Positions 7,292-17,181 are shown, counted from the first letter of the stretch. The stretch: 64,000 nt of DNA from Lipingzhangella_A rawalii (GCF_031628175.1 NZ_JAVLVT010000010.1:1-64000), one strand, 5' to 3'. Notes: generated from the sequence alone by a model not told the origin. A program made the numbers and translations.

Positions 7292-9360
7292 CGCTGCTCC
7301 TCTCCACCGTCGGCTGTGCCGTCGCCACCGGCCCCACCGCTACTGCCGTCCGGATGGTCCTGGTGCCCCCCGGCATCCGGCTCGCTCGTCGACGCGGCGG
7401 CGGTCTCGGGGACAGTGTCCGGGTCGGCGGTCTGAGCGCGTGCCTGCGCGGCGTGTTCCTCCCGACCAGCCACGAAGCCACTCAGCTCCGCCCGGAGCCG
7501 TTCGGCGTAGGCCTGGGCGTCACCACCCCCCGACGGTGGGGCCCCGCGCACGGGAACGAACTCCTCCTCGTCCTCCGCGGCCTCCTCGACGTTGTCCTCC
7601 ATGGCGCCGGCCGGGTCGGGACGGTGCCCGGCCCCGTCCGCCAGGGTGGCCCCGGACCGCGGCACGAACGCGTCCGCGCTGGCGGAGTGCCCCGGTTGGC
7701 GACGCGGCAGCTGCGGCAACGCGGTCTCGCCATCGCCGCCCGCCTCTTCGGCCGGGACGGAACCGCCGGTGGGGGTGGACCCGCTGGAGCTGGGGGTGCC
7801 ACCGGTGGCTGTCTGCGGAGTTGCTGGCGCTGCGGTGTCCCCGGGAACTTCACCCGGGATCACCCGCAGTCCGGCGGCCCCCCGGCCGGGGTCACGACGC
7901 GGCAGGGGCGGCAGCTCGTCCTGGGTGGCCGCTGCGGGCTCGGGACGTCCGCTGTCGTCGCTGCCCGTGCCGTCCGTGGCGCCGACCGGGGCGGCGGACG
8001 TCTGGGTGGGGTCCTGGACGGCGGTGGACGCGGACCCCGGAGTCGGATCGGCGGGGGATGTTTCGGCCCCGTCCGCACGGCTCGGCCGCAGCAGCACCGA
8101 GGCTGCGGGCACCCACACGAATCCGCTGGTGCCGCTGAACGGCCGGGTCTGGAGGCGCACGCGCAAGCCGTGCCGGTGGGCGAGCTGCCCCACGACGTAG
8201 AGGCCCATGTGCCGGAGGCGGTCCTCGGTGAGTCGCGGCGGTTGACGCAGCTCGGCGTTGATACGCTCCAACCGCTCCTCGGGGATCCCGATCCCGTCGT
8301 CGGCGACCTCCAGCACCAGGGTTCCATCGTCCCCGTAGCGCCCGCGCACCGTGACCTGAAGGTTCTCCGCGGAATTGGCCAGGGCATTGTCCAGTAGCTC
8401 GGCGAGCAGGTGGCTGAGGTCATCCGCGGTGTGCTCCGCAACGAACACCTGCGGAAGCTATTGGAGGCGCACCCGGGTGTACTGGCTAATCTCCGAGAGT
8501 GCCGCACGCACCACGTCCAGCAGCGCCACCGGTTCGCTGTGCGCCGGGTCGACGGGCTGCTGCGCCATGACCAGGAGGTTTTCACAGTTGCGGCGCATGC
8601 GTGCCCCAAGGTGGTCCACCTGGTACAGGATGTCCAGCAGCTTGGGGTCGTGCTCCTCGCTCTCAACCCGCTGAATCAGGGTCAGTAGGGACTCCACCAG
8701 GGTGAGATCCCGCAGGGCCAGGTTCGCCAGGGCTTTGGGGAGCAGATGGTCGGTCGTGGGGCTCGTGTCGCCGCCCGCGACGGCCGCGCCGTGCTCCTCC
8801 CCGCGTTCCGTTGGCCCAGGACCGGATGGCTGCTGCGCGGGGGCCTGTGGGGCGGGATAGGCCTGCGGGGGATACGGCGGAGACTGCTGTGGCGCCGCAG
8901 CCACGGGCGGCGCCCCCGGCTGGGCGGCGGGGCCGCCCGGTGCGGGCGCATAGCCGGCGGGTGGATATGTGCCTGCACCCGGGTAGCCCGGGTATGCCGG
9001 ATATGCAGCATACGCGGGCTGTCCGGGTGGGGCCGGTTGGGTCGGGTACCCCGGCGCCGGGGCCGGCTGCTGGGGATAGCCGGACTGGGTGGTGCCCGCT
9101 CCCGAATAGCCGCCCGGATACTGCGGGTGCTGCGGATACGGGACGGGGTGCTGGGCCGTGGAGGCCCAGCCGCTCGGGTGCGGCCCGGTTCCCGGCGCGG
9201 CGGGAGGCTGCTGCGGACTGGACGGCTGCTGTACCGGATGCTCCGCTGGGCTGTCCGGCTCGCCACGTCCGAACAGCCGCCGCAGCCGGGACGGGCGACG
9301 CGCCGGCCGGGAGGCACCGGCGGCATCGGCCGGCCGCTGCGACCGGTCCGAGTACTCCAC
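7288..9360 (-). pseudogene. cvnA: Conservon histidine kinase (CvnA) interrupted by an in-frame TAG
   Basis: Sensor kinase of the conservon, split by one stop codon. The GTG at 9360 follows AAGGAG by 7 nt. The first 300 codons (to 8461) encode a basic N-terminus, a long Pro/Tyr/Gly/Ala-rich low-complexity region, then the helical dimerisation region found in these kinases (KALANLALRDLTLVESL... LGARMRRNCENLLVMAQ) and RVRLQ. Codon 301 (8458-8460) is TAG. The same frame continues without a gap for 389 codons with the ATPase domain: N-box LLAELLDNALANSAENL, G-box VADDGIGIPEERL, then a disordered acidic/Pro tail. The join reads RVRLQ-stop-LPQVFVAEHTADD, which matches related kinases except that a sense codon is expected at the stop. 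No Shine-Dalgarno site precedes the possible internal GTG at 8448. No membrane segment is seen. It may be a real nonsense mutation, a sequencing error (for example TCG read as TAG), or readthrough. Confidence 0.85.
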
Positions 9361-9644
9361 GACCACTCTCCTTCACGTACCGTTCCGGGGCAGTGTTGGT
9401 GTTGGGTTGCACGTCCGGTCACCGTCTCGCCGCGGGAGGCACACGGAACCACGGCACCGTTCCGCTCGTGCACCCCCAATCTCGGATGATCCCGACATCC
9501 GGAAACTAATGGCCCAGAATACAGACCAGTCCCACCCGGCGCGACCGTCACACCAGCCCCACAGTTACCACAGCCTGCGAAAACCACCCCGGATCCGTGG
9601 GACACCTCCGCCCACACCACTCCCCGGCCGTGCACCGGGCGCAC

Positions 9645-9673
9645 TGGACACGATCCGCCCCAGCGGGTATAGC
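9645..9673 (+). promoter_or_regulatory. Sigma-70-like promoter for the helicase gene
   Basis: TGGACA at 9645-9650 and TATAGC at 9668-9673 are separated by 17 bp, close to the vegetative consensus. They lie about 40 bp before the preferred GTG start of the helicase. The rest of the 9361-9711 divergent region shows no other clear signal. Confidence 0.55.
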
Positions 9674-9711
9674 TGAGCGCCACACCCCCGTATGTGCAGA
9701 GGCAGGCCACC

Positions 9712-12700
9712 GTGTCGACGCAGCCCGGATCCGCCGGCGGCGCGGAGTATCCGCTGTTGATGTCGTACTGGCCGGGAGAGCTGCGCCCCTATCAGCAGCA
9801 GGCCCTGACCGCGCTGGCCACACGGTGGCGTCGTGGTGACCGGCGAGCCTGGGTGGTGCTCCCGCCCGGCTCGGGGAAGACACTGGTTGGGCTGGAGGCC
9901 GCCCGACGGTTGGGACGCCGCACCGTTGTCCTCACCCCCAACACCGCCATCCAGAGCCAGTGGATCGAGCACTGGGAGTTCTTCACCCACCCGGACGGCA
10001 CCAGCGGCACCAGCGCCCCCACTGCCGGGGCAAGCCGCAGTCTCACCGACGCGGTCACGGTGTTGACTTACCAGTCACTCGCGGTGTTCTCCCCGGACGC
10101 GGAGACCGACGAGGAGGGGCGCGACCGGACCGGTTCCCTGCGGGAACGGCTCCACCCCAACGGTCAGCAGCTGGTGGCTGCCCTCCACGACGCCGGCCCG
10201 CTGACCCTGGTCCTGGACGAGTGTCACCACCTCCTCCAGGTGTGGGGCCGGCTGCTGGCAGAGATTCTCACCGAGATGCCCGAGGCCCACGTCATCGGAC
10301 TCACGGGAACACCGGGTGAGAGCCTCAGCGCCACCGAACACGAACTCGTCGACACCCTGTTCGGACCGGTGATTCACGGGGCGTCCATTCCCGCCCTGGT
10401 CCGGGACGGCTACCTCGCCCCTTTCGCCGAGCTGGCCTGGCTCACCAGCCCCACCCCCACCGAGCGGGACTACCTCGCCGAGAACGGGCAGCGATTCCAG
10501 GAACTGTGCACCGACCTCCTCGACCCCGACTTCGCCAGCGTCAGTTTTCTCGGCTGGCTGCACACCCGGTTCCACGAACGTCGCACCGCGGAGGGACACC
10601 AACTGGACTGGGAGGAACTCGCCCGCCGGCACGGCGCCACCGCCGACGCCACACTCCGACTCCACCACGCCGGGCTCATCGACCTGCCACCCGGAGCCCG
10701 CCTGGTGGAACGCCACCGGCACGCCCCCCACGCCGAGGACTGGATTGCCCTCCTGAACGACTACGTCACCCACTGCCTGCGCCCCCGTGCCGCACAGGCC
10801 ACCGAACCGCCGGAGGAATCCCCCGAGGCCCCCACCACCGACGCGCAAGCTCTCGACCGCATACGCGCCGCCCTGCCGGCCGTGGGCTACCAGCTGACCA
10901 AACACGGCATCCGCCGGGGCCGTTCCCCCGCCGATCGGGTGCTGGCCCGCAGCGCGGCGAAGTCGCACGCCGCCGTGGAGATCGCCGGGGTCGAGGCCGC
11001 CACCCTCGGGGCGCACCTGCGCCTGCTGGTGCTCTGCGACCACGAGCACGCCACCGCGCGGCTCAGCCCGCGGCTGCGCGGTGTCCTCCCCGCCGAAGCC
11101 GGATCCGCGTGGCTCCTGCTGGAGCTCCTCAGCGGCGACGAACGCACCCGCCACCTCAACCCCATCCTGGTCACCGGCAGCACTGTGGCGGCCGCCCCCG
11201 GCGTGGCCGAGAACCTCCGTTCCTGGCTCCACCAGCGCCACCCCGGGCTGCATCTGCGGGTGGAACCCGCCGGCGCCGATACCGACCCGGCCTCCCCACT
11301 CGCTCACATCACCGGAGCCTGGACGTCGCGCACCTGGGTGCGGCTCGTCACCGAATATCTCGAAGCCGGTCACGCCCAAGCCCTGATCGGCACCCGTGCC
11401 CTGCTCGGCGAAGGCTGGGACGCGCCCCAGATCAACACCGTCGTCGATCTGACCACCGCGACCACCACCACCGCGGTCACCCAGAACCGGGGACGTGCCC
11501 TGCGCCTGGATCCCACCGATCCAGACAAGGTGGCGCACACCTGGACCGTGACGTGTGTGAGTGATGACCACCCGAAGGGCCACGCCGACTGGGACCGGCT
11601 CGTTCGTAAGCACCAGGGGTACCTCGGGGTGAACGCAGCCGGAGAGGTCCTGAGCGGCGTCGCGCACATCGACGACCAGTTCTCGCCCTATGCCCCGCCG
11701 CCCACCGTCGACCTGGACGCGATCAACGCCCGTATGATCGCCCGCGCCCAGGACCGGCAGGCCACCCGCGCCCGCTGGCGCATCGGGGAACCCTACGTGG
11801 ACACGCTGCTGCCCACGCTCCAGATCCGCACCCACAGCCCCCGGCCCACCACCCACTCCGGGGCCGCGGCCGGCCACGCGCAACCGCCACTCGCCGTCCC
11901 GTCCCGACGCGGCTTCACCCCCACCCGGCAGACCCGGCTGCCCGGACGGCATCCGTGGCGTACCCGCCTGGCCCCCAGCGTGACCCTGCTGGGCCTCGGG
12001 GGAACCGTCGGGCTGACCCTGGCCCCGGGCGCCCCGGACGCACTGCCGGTGTTGCTCACGGCGGTCGCCACGGTGGTGGCGACGGGCTGGTGGCTGTACA
12101 CACGGCATACGCGGCGCCGTGCCCTGTCCCCCTACGCCCGTGCCGCGGCTGCCGACGCCAACGTCCTGCGCATCGGCTGCGCGGTCGCCGACGCCCTGCA
12201 CGAGACGGGGCAGCTGCGGATGGGATCCGCCGGACTACGGCCGCATGTCGGCGCCGACGGCACCTATCGCATCACCTTCGCCCCCGACTCCACAGCCAAC
12301 ACAGCCAACACAGCAAGCACCGACGGCGTCGGCAGGGCTGGCGAAGACAGCGAGGCCGAGCTCTTCACCAGCGCCTTCGACGAGGTGCTGTCCCCGCTCG
12401 TGGGACGTATCCGCTACCTCATTCCCCGCTACGAGCTCTCTCTGCCCGATCCCGCGCCGGTACGGCTGCTGGACGCGGCCCACACCGGGCGCCTTCCGGT
12501 GAACCCCGTCACTTACCACCGGGTGCCCACCGCCCTGGCGCGCAACCGTGCCGGCGCCGACGCATTCGCCCGAGCCTGGAACACCTGGGTCTCCGACGGT
12601 GCCGCGGTCTACACCGGAGCCCAGCCGAACAGCAGCCGCACCCGCGGCCAGGAGCTGCTCTACCTGCACCACGGCAGTACGCCGTTCCCGGCCGAGACGG

Positions 12701-12723
12701 CCACCCGGCTGGTGTGGTCGTGA
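9712..12723 (+). CDS. SF2 (DEAD/DEAH-type) helicase with C-terminal membrane-spanning region
   Basis: A protein of about 1003 aa. The GTG at 9712 is preferred over 9694 because AGGCAGG lies just upstream. The N-terminal motor has Q-like YQQQAL, Walker A PPGSGKT (near residue 50-56), TPNTAIQSQW, Walker B LVLDECHH and LTGTP. The second motor domain appears after an insertion of several hundred residues (motif IV-VI: ALIGTRALLGEGWDAP, then QNRGRALRLDP). A Pro-rich linker follows, then two adjacent hydrophobic segments near genomic 11970-12100 (VTLLGLGGTVGLTLAPG and LPVLLTAVATVVATGWWLY), a basic patch, and about 200 residues I do not recognise. Coding repeats of ACAGCCAAC occur at 12292-12309. 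It stands alone between the conservon and a GNAT gene. ATP-dependent nucleic-acid remodelling is inferred from motifs; a membrane-attached helicase is unusual and its role is unknown. Confidence 0.82.
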   Translation: MSTQPGSAGGAEYPLLMSYWPGELRPYQQQALTALATRWRRGDRRAWVVLPPGSGKTLVGLEAARRLGRRTVVLTPNTAIQSQWIEHWEFFTHPDGTSGTSAPTAGASRSLTDAVTVLTYQSLAVFSPDAETDEEGRDRTGSLRERLHPNGQQLVAALHDAGPLTLVLDECHHLLQVWGRLLAEILTEMPEAHVIGLTGTPGESLSATEHELVDTLFGPVIHGASIPALVRDGYLAPFAELAWLTSPTPTERDYLAENGQRFQELCTDLLDPDFASVSFLGWLHTRFHERRTAEGHQLDWEELARRHGATADATLRLHHAGLIDLPPGARLVERHRHAPHAEDWIALLNDYVTHCLRPRAAQATEPPEESPEAPTTDAQALDRIRAALPAVGYQLTKHGIRRGRSPADRVLARSAAKSHAAVEIAGVEAATLGAHLRLLVLCDHEHATARLSPRLRGVLPAEAGSAWLLLELLSGDERTRHLNPILVTGSTVAAAPGVAENLRSWLHQRHPGLHLRVEPAGADTDPASPLAHITGAWTSRTWVRLVTEYLEAGHAQALIGTRALLGEGWDAPQINTVVDLTTATTTTAVTQNRGRALRLDPTDPDKVAHTWTVTCVSDDHPKGHADWDRLVRKHQGYLGVNAAGEVLSGVAHIDDQFSPYAPPPTVDLDAINARMIARAQDRQATRARWRIGEPYVDTLLPTLQIRTHSPRPTTHSGAAAGHAQPPLAVPSRRGFTPTRQTRLPGRHPWRTRLAPSVTLLGLGGTVGLTLAPGAPDALPVLLTAVATVVATGWWLYTRHTRRRALSPYARAAAADANVLRIGCAVADALHETGQLRMGSAGLRPHVGADGTYRITFAPDSTANTANTASTDGVGRAGEDSEAELFTSAFDEVLSPLVGRIRYLIPRYELSLPDPAPVRLLDAAHTGRLPVNPVTYHRVPTALARNRAGADAFARAWNTWVSDGAAVYTGAQPNSSRTRGQELLYLHHGSTPFPAETATRLVWS

Positions 12724-12873
12724 CCCGGCCGCCCCGGCCGGAGGCGTCCACAACCAGCCCGGCACCGGGCAGCGGACACGCCCCGTAGTCGTCCGCATCG
12801 CACCGTGCAAGCTGGTATCACATGGGACACAGCCTGCCACACGCACAACTGCGTTCACGAACAGGAGAATCCC

Positions 12874-13503
12874 GTGAGTCAAGCCCCGACGAACCAGGTG
12901 CGGGCCGCGCATCGCGCCGACACCGCCGCGGTCGTGCGCACGTTGACCCGCGCCTTCCACGACGACCCGGTGTTTCGGTGGCTGTTTCCCGATGACGCGA
13001 CGCGTCGCCGGGACACCGCGCGCTTCTTCGCGATCTACGCCGGGCTGGACCACGTTCCGGCGGGACGCTGCGAGGTGGCGGTCACCGAGCCCAGTACGGG
13101 CACCGTGCGGGGCGCCGCCATCTGGCACTCCCCGAAGGACCGCAGGGCCGCGCCGCTGGAACTGCTCCGCACCGCCCCGCACTATCTGTCCCTGTTCCAC
13201 CGTCGCCTGCCGCGGGTGGTGCGCGCCCTGGCCCACGTGGAACGGCAGGCCCCCGCACAGCCGCACTGGTATCTAGCCGACATTGGCACCGACCCTGCGG
13301 CCCGGGGGCAGGGGGTGGGGTCGGCGCTGTTGCGATCGGGACTGGCGCGGGCGGACGCCGAGCGCATGCCGACCTACCTGGAGTCCAGCAGCGTCGACAA
13401 CATCGCGTTCTACGAGCGCTTCGGGTTCGAGCTGTGCGGCGAAATCACCGGCACGGACTACCCCACGATGTACCGGATGTGGCGACCGGCCCAAGGCGCC
13501 TAG
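12874..13503 (+). CDS. GNAT-family N-acetyltransferase
   Basis: A 209-aa acetyl-CoA-dependent acyltransferase. The GTG at 12874 has ACAGGAG upstream; an extended frame from 12805 lacks a site. The acetyl-CoA loop DIGTDPAARGQGVGSALL and the C-terminal LESSSVDNIAFYERFGFEL are classic GNAT motifs. Substrate unknown. It starts 150 bp after the helicase and converges on sdhB. Confidence 0.9.
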   Translation: MSQAPTNQVRAAHRADTAAVVRTLTRAFHDDPVFRWLFPDDATRRRDTARFFAIYAGLDHVPAGRCEVAVTEPSTGTVRGAAIWHSPKDRRAAPLELLRTAPHYLSLFHRRLPRVVRALAHVERQAPAQPHWYLADIGTDPAARGQGVGSALLRSGLARADAERMPTYLESSSVDNIAFYERFGFELCGEITGTDYPTMYRMWRPAQGA

Positions 13504-13581
13504 GCCGCACAGTGATGGGGTCCACAGCGGGGAGATCTGCGGCGGTGTGTCGGGGTGGGATCGGAGCGGAGCTGGCGTCTC

Positions 13582-13696
13582 GGGGGTAACCCCCAGTCCA
13601 TAGGTGGTCCGAAACGCCGATGGGGGTGGGGAAAGGCCGATGGGGGCGGTGTGCAGGTCGCGGTCCCGGCCGGGACGCGTGCGGGGGCGCCCCCGC
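13582..13696. terminator. Cluster of palindromes between convergent GNAT and sdhB
   Basis: The 227-bp convergent gap contains GGGGG-TAA-CCCCC (13582-13594), GTCCCGGCCGGGAC (13663-13676) and GCGGGGGCGCCCCCGC (13681-13696). It also has a direct repeat GCCGATGGGGG near 13617 and 13637. These hairpins probably end both transcripts. Confidence 0.5.
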
Positions 13697-13730
13697 CTGG
13701 GAGCACCCCCGCCAGCTCAGCCGAGAACCG

Positions 13731-14474
13731 TCACCGCCCCGAGGACAGTGACCCCAACAGGTCCCGGTTCAGGTTGGAAATCGTCTCCAGCGGGATGCCC
13801 TTGGGGCACACCGCCGCACACTCACCGATGTTGGTGCAGCCGCCGAAATCCTCCTCGTCGTGCTGGTCCACCATGGACACGACGCGGGCCGCCCGCTCGG
13901 GCTGCCCCTGGGGCAGCAGCCCCAGATGGGTCACCTTCGCGGCGGTGAACAGCATCGCCGAGGCGTTCGGGCAGGCGGCCACGCAGGCACCACAGCCGAT
14001 GCAGGTGGCCGCGTCGAAGGCGGCATCTGCGTCGGACTTCGGTACCGGGGTGGCATGGGCGTCGGGAGCGGTCCCGGTGGGGGCGCTGACGTAGCCTCCG
14101 GACTGGATGATGCGGTCGAAGGCTTCACGGTCCACCACCAGGTCCTTGACCACGGGGAAGGCCTTGGCGCGCCAGGGCTCCACGTCGATGACGTCACCGT
14201 CGGAGAAGCTGCGCATGTGCAGCTGGCAGGTGGTGGTCTGCTCCGGGCCGTGCGCCTGCCCGTTGATCACCACCCCGCACATGCCACAGATGCCCTCCCG
14301 GCAGTCGTGGTCGAAAGCGACGGGTTCCTCATCCTGGAGGGTGAGCTTCTCGTTGAGGACGTCGAGGACCTCGAGGAACGACATGTCGGGCGACACGTCG
14401 TCCAGCGGGTAGTCGACCATCTTCCCCTCGTCCTCGGGGCCCTTCTGGCGCCAGACGCGCAGGGTGATTCTCAC
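13731..14474 (-). CDS. sdhB: Succinate dehydrogenase iron-sulfur subunit
   Basis: A 247-aa electron-transfer subunit of complex II, passing electrons from SdhA flavin through Fe-S clusters to quinone. It has the plant-type ferredoxin cysteines (DCREGICGMCG and a later C in TTTCQLH) and the bacterial ferredoxin motif TCIGCGACVAACPNAS with further cysteines in GGCTNIGECAAVCPKGI. The GTG start overlaps the sdhA stop by 4 nt (GTGA) with GGAG about 10 nt upstream, so translation is coupled. It is the last gene of sdhCAB. Confidence 0.97.
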   Translation of the reverse strand: MRITLRVWRQKGPEDEGKMVDYPLDDVSPDMSFLEVLDVLNEKLTLQDEEPVAFDHDCREGICGMCGVVINGQAHGPEQTTTCQLHMRSFSDGDVIDVEPWRAKAFPVVKDLVVDREAFDRIIQSGGYVSAPTGTAPDAHATPVPKSDADAAFDAATCIGCGACVAACPNASAMLFTAAKVTHLGLLPQGQPERAARVVSMVDQHDEEDFGGCTNIGECAAVCPKGIPLETISNLNRDLLGSLSSGR

Positions 14475-16411
14475 TTGTAACTCCGCTGGACCATCGTGAC
14501 GTACTCGTAGTTGAGGTCTTCCTTGTGCAGAACCGGCGGCTTGCCGGTTCCCGAGAACTCCCAGGCCGCGACGTAGGAGAACTCCTCGTCGTGGCGCAGC
14601 GCTTCCCCGTCGGGGGTCTGGCTCTCGGCGCGGAAGTGCCCACCGGCGGACTCGCTGCGGTGCAGCGCGTCCACACACATGAGCTCGGCCAGCTCGAAGA
14701 AGTCGGCGACGCGACCGGCCCGCTCCAGGGTCTGGTTCAGCTCCTCGTTGACCCCGGTCACCTTCACGTCGGACCAGAACTCGCTGCGCAGCTCCCGGAC
14801 CCGGTCCAGGGCCTTGCGCAGGCCCTCCTCGGTGCGCTCCATGCCGCAGTAGTCCCACATGACCTTGCCGAGCTCCCGGTGGAACGAGTCCACGGTGCGG
14901 GTGCCGTTAATGGACAGCAGCGTCGAGATCCGGTCGCGCACACCCTGGGCGGTTTCCTGAACCTCCGGGTGGGTGGCGTCGAGCTTCTCGAACGGGCCGT
15001 CGGCCAGGTAGTCGTTGATGGTGTTCGGCAGCACGAAGTAGCCGTCCGCCAGCCCCTGCATCAGCGCGCTGGCCCCCAGCCGGTTCGCCCCGTGGTCGGA
15101 GAAGTTCGCCTCCCCGGTGACGAACAGACCCGGGATGGTGCTCTGGAGGTCGTAGTCCACCCACAGCCCACCCATGGTGTAGTGCACCGCCGGATAGATC
15201 CGCATCGGGACCTCGTAGGGGTTCTCCCCGGTGATGCGCTGGTACATGTCGAACAGGTTCCCGTACTTCGCCTCCACGGCCGGGCGCCCCAGCCGCTTGA
15301 TGGCGTCGGCGAAGTCCAGGTACACGCCCTGCCCGCCGGGACCGACCCCGCGGCCCTCGTCACACACCGCCTTCGCGGCGCGGGAGGCGATGTCGCGCGG
15401 CACGAGGTTCCCGAACGCGGGGTACATGCGCTCCAGGTAGTAGTCGCGCTCCTCCTCCGGGATCTCGCGGGGGTCCCGGTTGTCGCCGTAGCCCTTGGGC
15501 GCCCATACCCGGCCGTCGTTGCGCAGCGATTCACTCATCAGGGTGAGCTTGGACTGGTGATCGCCACTGACCGGGATGCAGGTCGGGTGGATCTGGGTGT
15601 AGCAGGGGTTCGCGAACAGCGCCCCCTTGCGGTGGGCCCGCCAGGACGCGGTGACGTTACAGCCCATGGCGTTGGTAGACAGGAAGAACACGTTGCCGTA
15701 GCCGCCGCTGGCGAGTACGACCGCGTCCGCGAAGTGTGTCTCGATCTCCCCACTGACCATGTCCCGCACGACCACGCCGCGGGCGCGCCCGTCCACCACG
15801 ATCAGCTCCAGCATCTCGTGGCGGGTGTGCATGGTGACGGTTCCGGCCGCCACCTGCCGTTCCAGGGCCTGGTAGGCGCCGACGAGCAGCTGCTGACCGG
15901 TCTGGCCGCGGGCGTAGAAGGTCCGGGAGACCTGCGCGCCACCGAAGGAGCGGTTGTCCAGCAGCCCCCCGTACTCCCGCGCGAACGGGACCCCCTGGGC
16001 CACGCACTGGTCAATGATCTCCACACTGACCTGAGAGAGCCGGTAGACGTTGGACTCGCGGGATCGGAAGTCCCCACCCTTGACGGTGTCGTAGAACAGC
16101 CGGTAGATGCTGTCGCCGTCGTTGCGGTAGTTCTTCGCGGCGTTGATGCCGCCCTGCGCGGCGATGCTGTGCGCCCGCCGCGGGCTGTCCTGGTAGCAGA
16201 ACGAGGTCACGTTGTAGCCGGCCTCGCCCAGGGTCGCCGCGGCCGAGGCCCCGGCCAGGCCGGTTCCGACAATGATCACGGACAGCTTCCGGCGGTTGGC
16301 GGGATTGACCAGGCGCGCGGAGAACCGGCGTCGCTCCCAGCGGGTCTCGATCGGGCCGTCGGGGGCCTTCTCGTCCCGGATGGGATCGCCCTCGGTGTAC
16401 AGCTCAGCCAT
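14471..16411 (-). CDS. sdhA: Succinate dehydrogenase flavoprotein subunit
   Basis: A 646-aa catalytic subunit that oxidises succinate to fumarate with covalently bound FAD. The N-terminus contains VIIVGTGLAGASAAATLGEAGY for FAD binding, and AHSIAAQGGINAAKN includes the histidine that usually carries the flavin. Blocks HPTCIPVSG and GANRLGASALMQGL fit the family. It follows sdhC without a gap and overlaps sdhB by 4 nt. Length and subunit order fit B-type (Bacillus-like) enzymes that use menaquinone. Confidence 0.98.
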   Translation of the reverse strand: MAELYTEGDPIRDEKAPDGPIETRWERRRFSARLVNPANRRKLSVIIVGTGLAGASAAATLGEAGYNVTSFCYQDSPRRAHSIAAQGGINAAKNYRNDGDSIYRLFYDTVKGGDFRSRESNVYRLSQVSVEIIDQCVAQGVPFAREYGGLLDNRSFGGAQVSRTFYARGQTGQQLLVGAYQALERQVAAGTVTMHTRHEMLELIVVDGRARGVVVRDMVSGEIETHFADAVVLASGGYGNVFFLSTNAMGCNVTASWRAHRKGALFANPCYTQIHPTCIPVSGDHQSKLTLMSESLRNDGRVWAPKGYGDNRDPREIPEEERDYYLERMYPAFGNLVPRDIASRAAKAVCDEGRGVGPGGQGVYLDFADAIKRLGRPAVEAKYGNLFDMYQRITGENPYEVPMRIYPAVHYTMGGLWVDYDLQSTIPGLFVTGEANFSDHGANRLGASALMQGLADGYFVLPNTINDYLADGPFEKLDATHPEVQETAQGVRDRISTLLSINGTRTVDSFHRELGKVMWDYCGMERTEEGLRKALDRVRELRSEFWSDVKVTGVNEELNQTLERAGRVADFFELAELMCVDALHRSESAGGHFRAESQTPDGEALRHDEEFSYVAAWEFSGTGKPPVLHKEDLNYEYVTMVQRSYK

Positions 16412-17101
16412 CTATTCCACCACCCCGATGAGGACCGCCAGCGGCGGGATGACAAACCCGACGAAGAGCAGGGTTGCCACCACCGTGGCGGTCTTGCTGA
16501 TCGCGCGCTGCCGACGCGCCTTGTTGAAGCCCAGTGTGGCCAGGCCGCTCCAGATGCCGTGCCGCAGGTGCAGCCCCACCGCGGCCACGGACAACACGTA
16601 GAACGCGGTCACCCACCAGATCTGGAAGCCGTTCACCACGCGCTCGTAGGGGCTGTCGGACGCCCCGCCCGGGCTGATCACATTCGCGGTGAGGTGCAGC
16701 AGGTGGTACACCACGAACACCGCGATCAGCAGGCCCCCCCAACGCATGGTGTAGGAGGCGTAGGTGCGCTGTACGGCCTTGGTGGTCTGGTACCGCACCG
16801 GACGCGCCCGGCGGTCCCGCACCGTCAGGACCACCGCGGAGTAGATGTGGGCGATGATCGCCGCAAGCAGCACCACCCGCATGATCCACAGCAGCCCCGA
16901 CTCGGGGAACGCCGGATAGCCAACCGTCCGTAGCCACGCAGAGTATTCGTCGAAGCTTTGCTGGCCCTCGAAAATCTTCAGGTTTCCGACCATGTGCATG
17001 ACGAGCCACGCAGCAATGAGCAGTCCGGAGACCGCCATCGTGGCCTTCAGCACCACGGTCGACCGGTAGGACCGGCGTTGGGTCACAGTTGTAGTCGCCA
17101 C
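16412..17101 (-). CDS. sdhC: Succinate dehydrogenase cytochrome b subunit (B-type)
   Basis: A 229-aa membrane anchor with about five transmembrane helices, predicted to hold two b hemes as in Bacillus-type complex II. Histidines in LVMHMVGN, AHIYSAV, VYHLLHL and GLHLRHG are candidate heme ligands. It is the first gene of sdhCAB and its stop abuts the sdhA start. A LysR gene is divergently transcribed 80 bp away. Confidence 0.95.
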   Translation of the reverse strand: MATTTVTQRRSYRSTVVLKATMAVSGLLIAAWLVMHMVGNLKIFEGQQSFDEYSAWLRTVGYPAFPESGLLWIMRVVLLAAIIAHIYSAVVLTVRDRRARPVRYQTTKAVQRTYASYTMRWGGLLIAVFVVYHLLHLTANVISPGGASDSPYERVVNGFQIWWVTAFYVLSVAAVGLHLRHGIWSGLATLGFNKARRQRAISKTATVVATLLFVGFVIPPLAVLIGVVE

Positions 17102-17160
17102 AGCCTGTCACCCTAAACAGCTCATAAAGAACAGGTCCAAGTCATGGATCTGCTCGTGTC

Positions 17161-17177
17161 CATAGCCATAGGCTATG
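17161..17177. promoter_or_regulatory. Inverted repeat between sdhC and lysR, likely LysR operator
   Basis: CATAGCC-ATA-GGCTATG is a perfect 7-bp inverted repeat ending 4 bp before the LysR ATG, within the 80-bp divergent region. LysR-type proteins typically bind such dyads and repress their own gene while acting on the divergent one. Whether it affects sdhCAB is inference. Confidence 0.6.
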
Positions 17178-17181
17178 CCGC

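Noticed and set aside
8458..8460. Interpreting the conservon kinase as two genuine genes
   Set aside because: Both parts are in one frame, domain motifs run across the stop, and the second part has no ribosome site; one interrupted gene is simpler.
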